Below, in pieces: positions 58,928-64,000 of a stretch of DNA of 64,000 bases. The translations under genes and the position numbers were made by a program. The stretch is from the NCBI RefSeq assembly GCF_040813715.1, contig NZ_JBFOCH010000001.1; one strand, written 5' to 3'. Source of the stretch: Mesorhizobium_K marinum (GTDB taxonomy: Bacteria; Pseudomonadota; Alphaproteobacteria; Rhizobiales; Rhizobiaceae). The first letter of the stretch is position 1. Each line of letters begins with the position of its first letter. The notes beneath the pieces are model-generated. The model did no database searches. It saw only the letters and a list, made by a program, of their open reading frames with translations, and had not been told where the DNA came from.

Positions 58928-58981
58928 GGCAACCGGGATGCGGCGCAATGTCGCCCGGATGGCTACGGCGCCCCCCAAAGC

Positions 58982-59011
58982 AAAAAAACCCCGCCGGTAA
59001 GGCGGGGTTTT
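58982..59011 (-). terminator. intrinsic terminator of the rRNA operon after tRNA-fMet
   Basis: On the minus strand a stem (CCCCGCC, five bases, GGCGGGG) is followed by TTTTTTT. It lies 9 bp after the tRNA-fMet 3' end. The same terminator reappears at 59143-59172 because of the 7-N gap at 59112-59118. Confidence 0.9.
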
Positions 59012-59020
59012 CAGAAAGTT

Positions 59021-59097
<77 letters not shown>

Positions 59098-59181
59098 CCA
59101 CCGGACCGGCTNNNNNNNGATGGCTACGGCGCCCCCCAAAGCAAAAAAACCCCGCCGGTAAGGCGGGGTTTTCAGAAAGTT

Positions 59182-59258
<77 letters not shown>

Positions 59259-59388
59259 CCACCGGACCGGCTGCCGAGGCAGACTGTCCTTGAGAAGCCG
59301 TTCTGTCAAACGAAAGGGCCGCTTTCGCGGCCCGAAATCCCGTTTGGCGGGCCGTCGTAAGAGAAGATTTCAACATGCGCTTTGCAGA

Positions 59389-59503
59389 CCTGGCAGCGAC
59401 TTACTCTCCCGCGTCTTGAGACGAAGTACCATCAGCGCTGGGGCGTTTCACGGCCGTGTTCGGAATGGGAACGGGTGCAGCCACCCCGCCATAACCACCA
59501 GGT
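59389..59503 (-). rRNA. rrf: 5S ribosomal RNA
   Basis: The minus strand includes CCCGTTCCCATTCCGAACAC and the closing GGGAGAGTAAGTCGCTGCC typical of 5S. It follows 23S by about 90 bp and precedes tRNA-fMet. Ends are approximate. Confidence 0.92.
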
Positions 59504-59594
59504 CGGCAAAGAGCATGTTGTGTTTTCGAGAAGCTGTTCTTGGCGTGCCGTCCGATCAGCGCCGTTCAGGCGCGATGGGCACAGAGAATGAGAA

Positions 59595-62391
<2,797 letters not shown>

Positions 62392-62649
62392 GTTCTCATT
62401 GCCAATGCCCACCCGGTAGGAACCAGATGGCATCGGCACAAAAAGACCAGCTTCTCGAGATCGGTCCGGTGGCTGCGGTTAGGCTTGCCAACCATATGCA
62501 AGGGATTGAGCGTCCCAAGCGGCAAATCATCGGGTGAACCGATGAAGTCCGAACAAATCTTCTCTTTACGATGTTAACAGAACACGCGATCGGCTGACGC
62601 CGGCCGCGAAACCATATTCGAATGACTGTCGTCCTCTCGACACCAGATA

Positions 62650-62725
62650 TGGTGGAGCCGGACGGGATCGAACCGACGACCCCCTGCTTGCAAAGCAGGT
62701 GCTCTCCCAGCTGAGCTACGGCCCC
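62650..62725 (-). tRNA. tRNA-Ala (TGC)
   Basis: The minus strand starts GGGGCCGTAGCTCAGCTGG, has anticodon TGC in CTTTGCAAG and ends CTCCACCA. It is in the usual 16S-23S spacer position. Confidence 0.97.
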
Positions 62726-62744
62726 CTGATACCTGGTGAAGGAA

Positions 62745-62821
62745 TGGTGGGCCTGGGAGGACTTGAACCTCCGACCTCACGCTTATCAAGCGCGCGCTCT
62801 AACCAACTGAGCTACAAGCCC
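62745..62821 (-). tRNA. tRNA-Ile (GAT)
   Basis: The minus strand starts GGGCTTGTAGCTCAGTTGG, has anticodon GAT in CTTGATAAG and ends GGCCCACCA. It precedes tRNA-Ala in the spacer. Confidence 0.97.
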
Positions 62822-63037
62822 TCAACCGAACCCGCGGCGCAAAGCGCCAGCCGGGCCCGCCTTGAGGCAAGTCCCTGAAGGTCGGCCAAACGGTCGATTA
62901 GTCATTCGCGAAGAAAGAGAAACGAAGGCGGCAGATGCCGCTTTTGTATGCGCGACGGTAAGAGTGACTCTCTTCCGTCTTGTTCCAAGTGCTTCGAAAG
63001 GCAGAGGCTCATCGAGTGAGCGTTTCCATTAGGAAGC

Positions 63038-64000
<963 letters not shown>

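Overview
The window is GC-rich, with densely packed genes on both strands. The rRNA operon order (16S, tRNA-Ile, tRNA-Ala, 23S, 5S, tRNA-fMet), the fused PuuE-UraD protein, the PuuD-type urate oxidase and the palindromic mosaic repeats all point to an alphaproteobacterium of the Rhizobiales, probably a Mesorhizobium-like Phyllobacteriaceae member. This placement is inference; no phylogeny could be run. The sequence is a draft assembly. Twenty short N runs occur, nearly all of them flanked by two copies of the same 70-430 bp sequence, and the two copies often differ at a few bases. Collapsing each duplicated flank restores an intact gene in every case I checked, so the apparent tandem duplications and frameshifts are joins between overlapping contigs, probably from closely related strains.

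Region by region: 0-3.3 kb has a possible cysteine-hydrolase-like orphan, a small exported protein and an ABC-F ATPase. 3.3-6.1 kb is a class III aminotransferase plus a glutamine-synthetase-like ligase. 6.1-21.1 kb is a nearly complete purine catabolic island. Guanine goes to xanthine (GuaD), urate (XdhABC), 5-hydroxyisourate (PuuD), OHCU (UraH), allantoin (UraD domain) and allantoate (PuuE domain), then on to ureidoglycolate and glyoxylate (AllE, AllA). A glycerate kinase sits in the puuD operon, an unassigned deaminase closes the ureide operon, and a LysR regulator is divergent from puuD. Allantoate amidohydrolase is not in the window. dps lies inside this island. 21.1-22.7 kb is an MFS drug-efflux gene.

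22.9-32.6 kb is a carnitine/gamma-butyrobetaine operon: CaiD, an ADP-forming-type CoA ligase, an acyl-CoA dehydrogenase, L-carnitine dehydrogenase and a BKACE (dehydrocarnitine cleavage) enzyme, with a divergent CdhR-like regulator. It carries three copies of a ~155 bp palindromic element, one inserted in frame inside the ligase gene, and holds half of all the assembly gaps. 33-37.8 kb has xylB-xylA, a LysE-type exporter and a metallo-beta-lactamase-fold hydrolase. 38-42.5 kb has an L,D-transpeptidase lipoprotein, a nucleoside hydrolase, a PPi-dependent phosphofructokinase and an EEP-family phosphatase/nuclease.

42.5-51.1 kb is a sugar or sugar-acid catabolic locus: lactonase-like amidohydrolase, FadR-type regulator, split ABC importer, SDR dehydrogenase, epimerase/dehydrogenase-fold enzyme and a KGSADH-like aldehyde dehydrogenase, with two matching candidate operators. 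51.3-55.8 kb is thiamine synthesis (thiC-thiM-thiE and a divergently placed thiD, each behind its own TPP riboswitch). 55.9-58.3 kb holds LysR, AraC and VOC genes. 59-64 kb is an rRNA operon on the minus strand, cut by the window end inside 16S.
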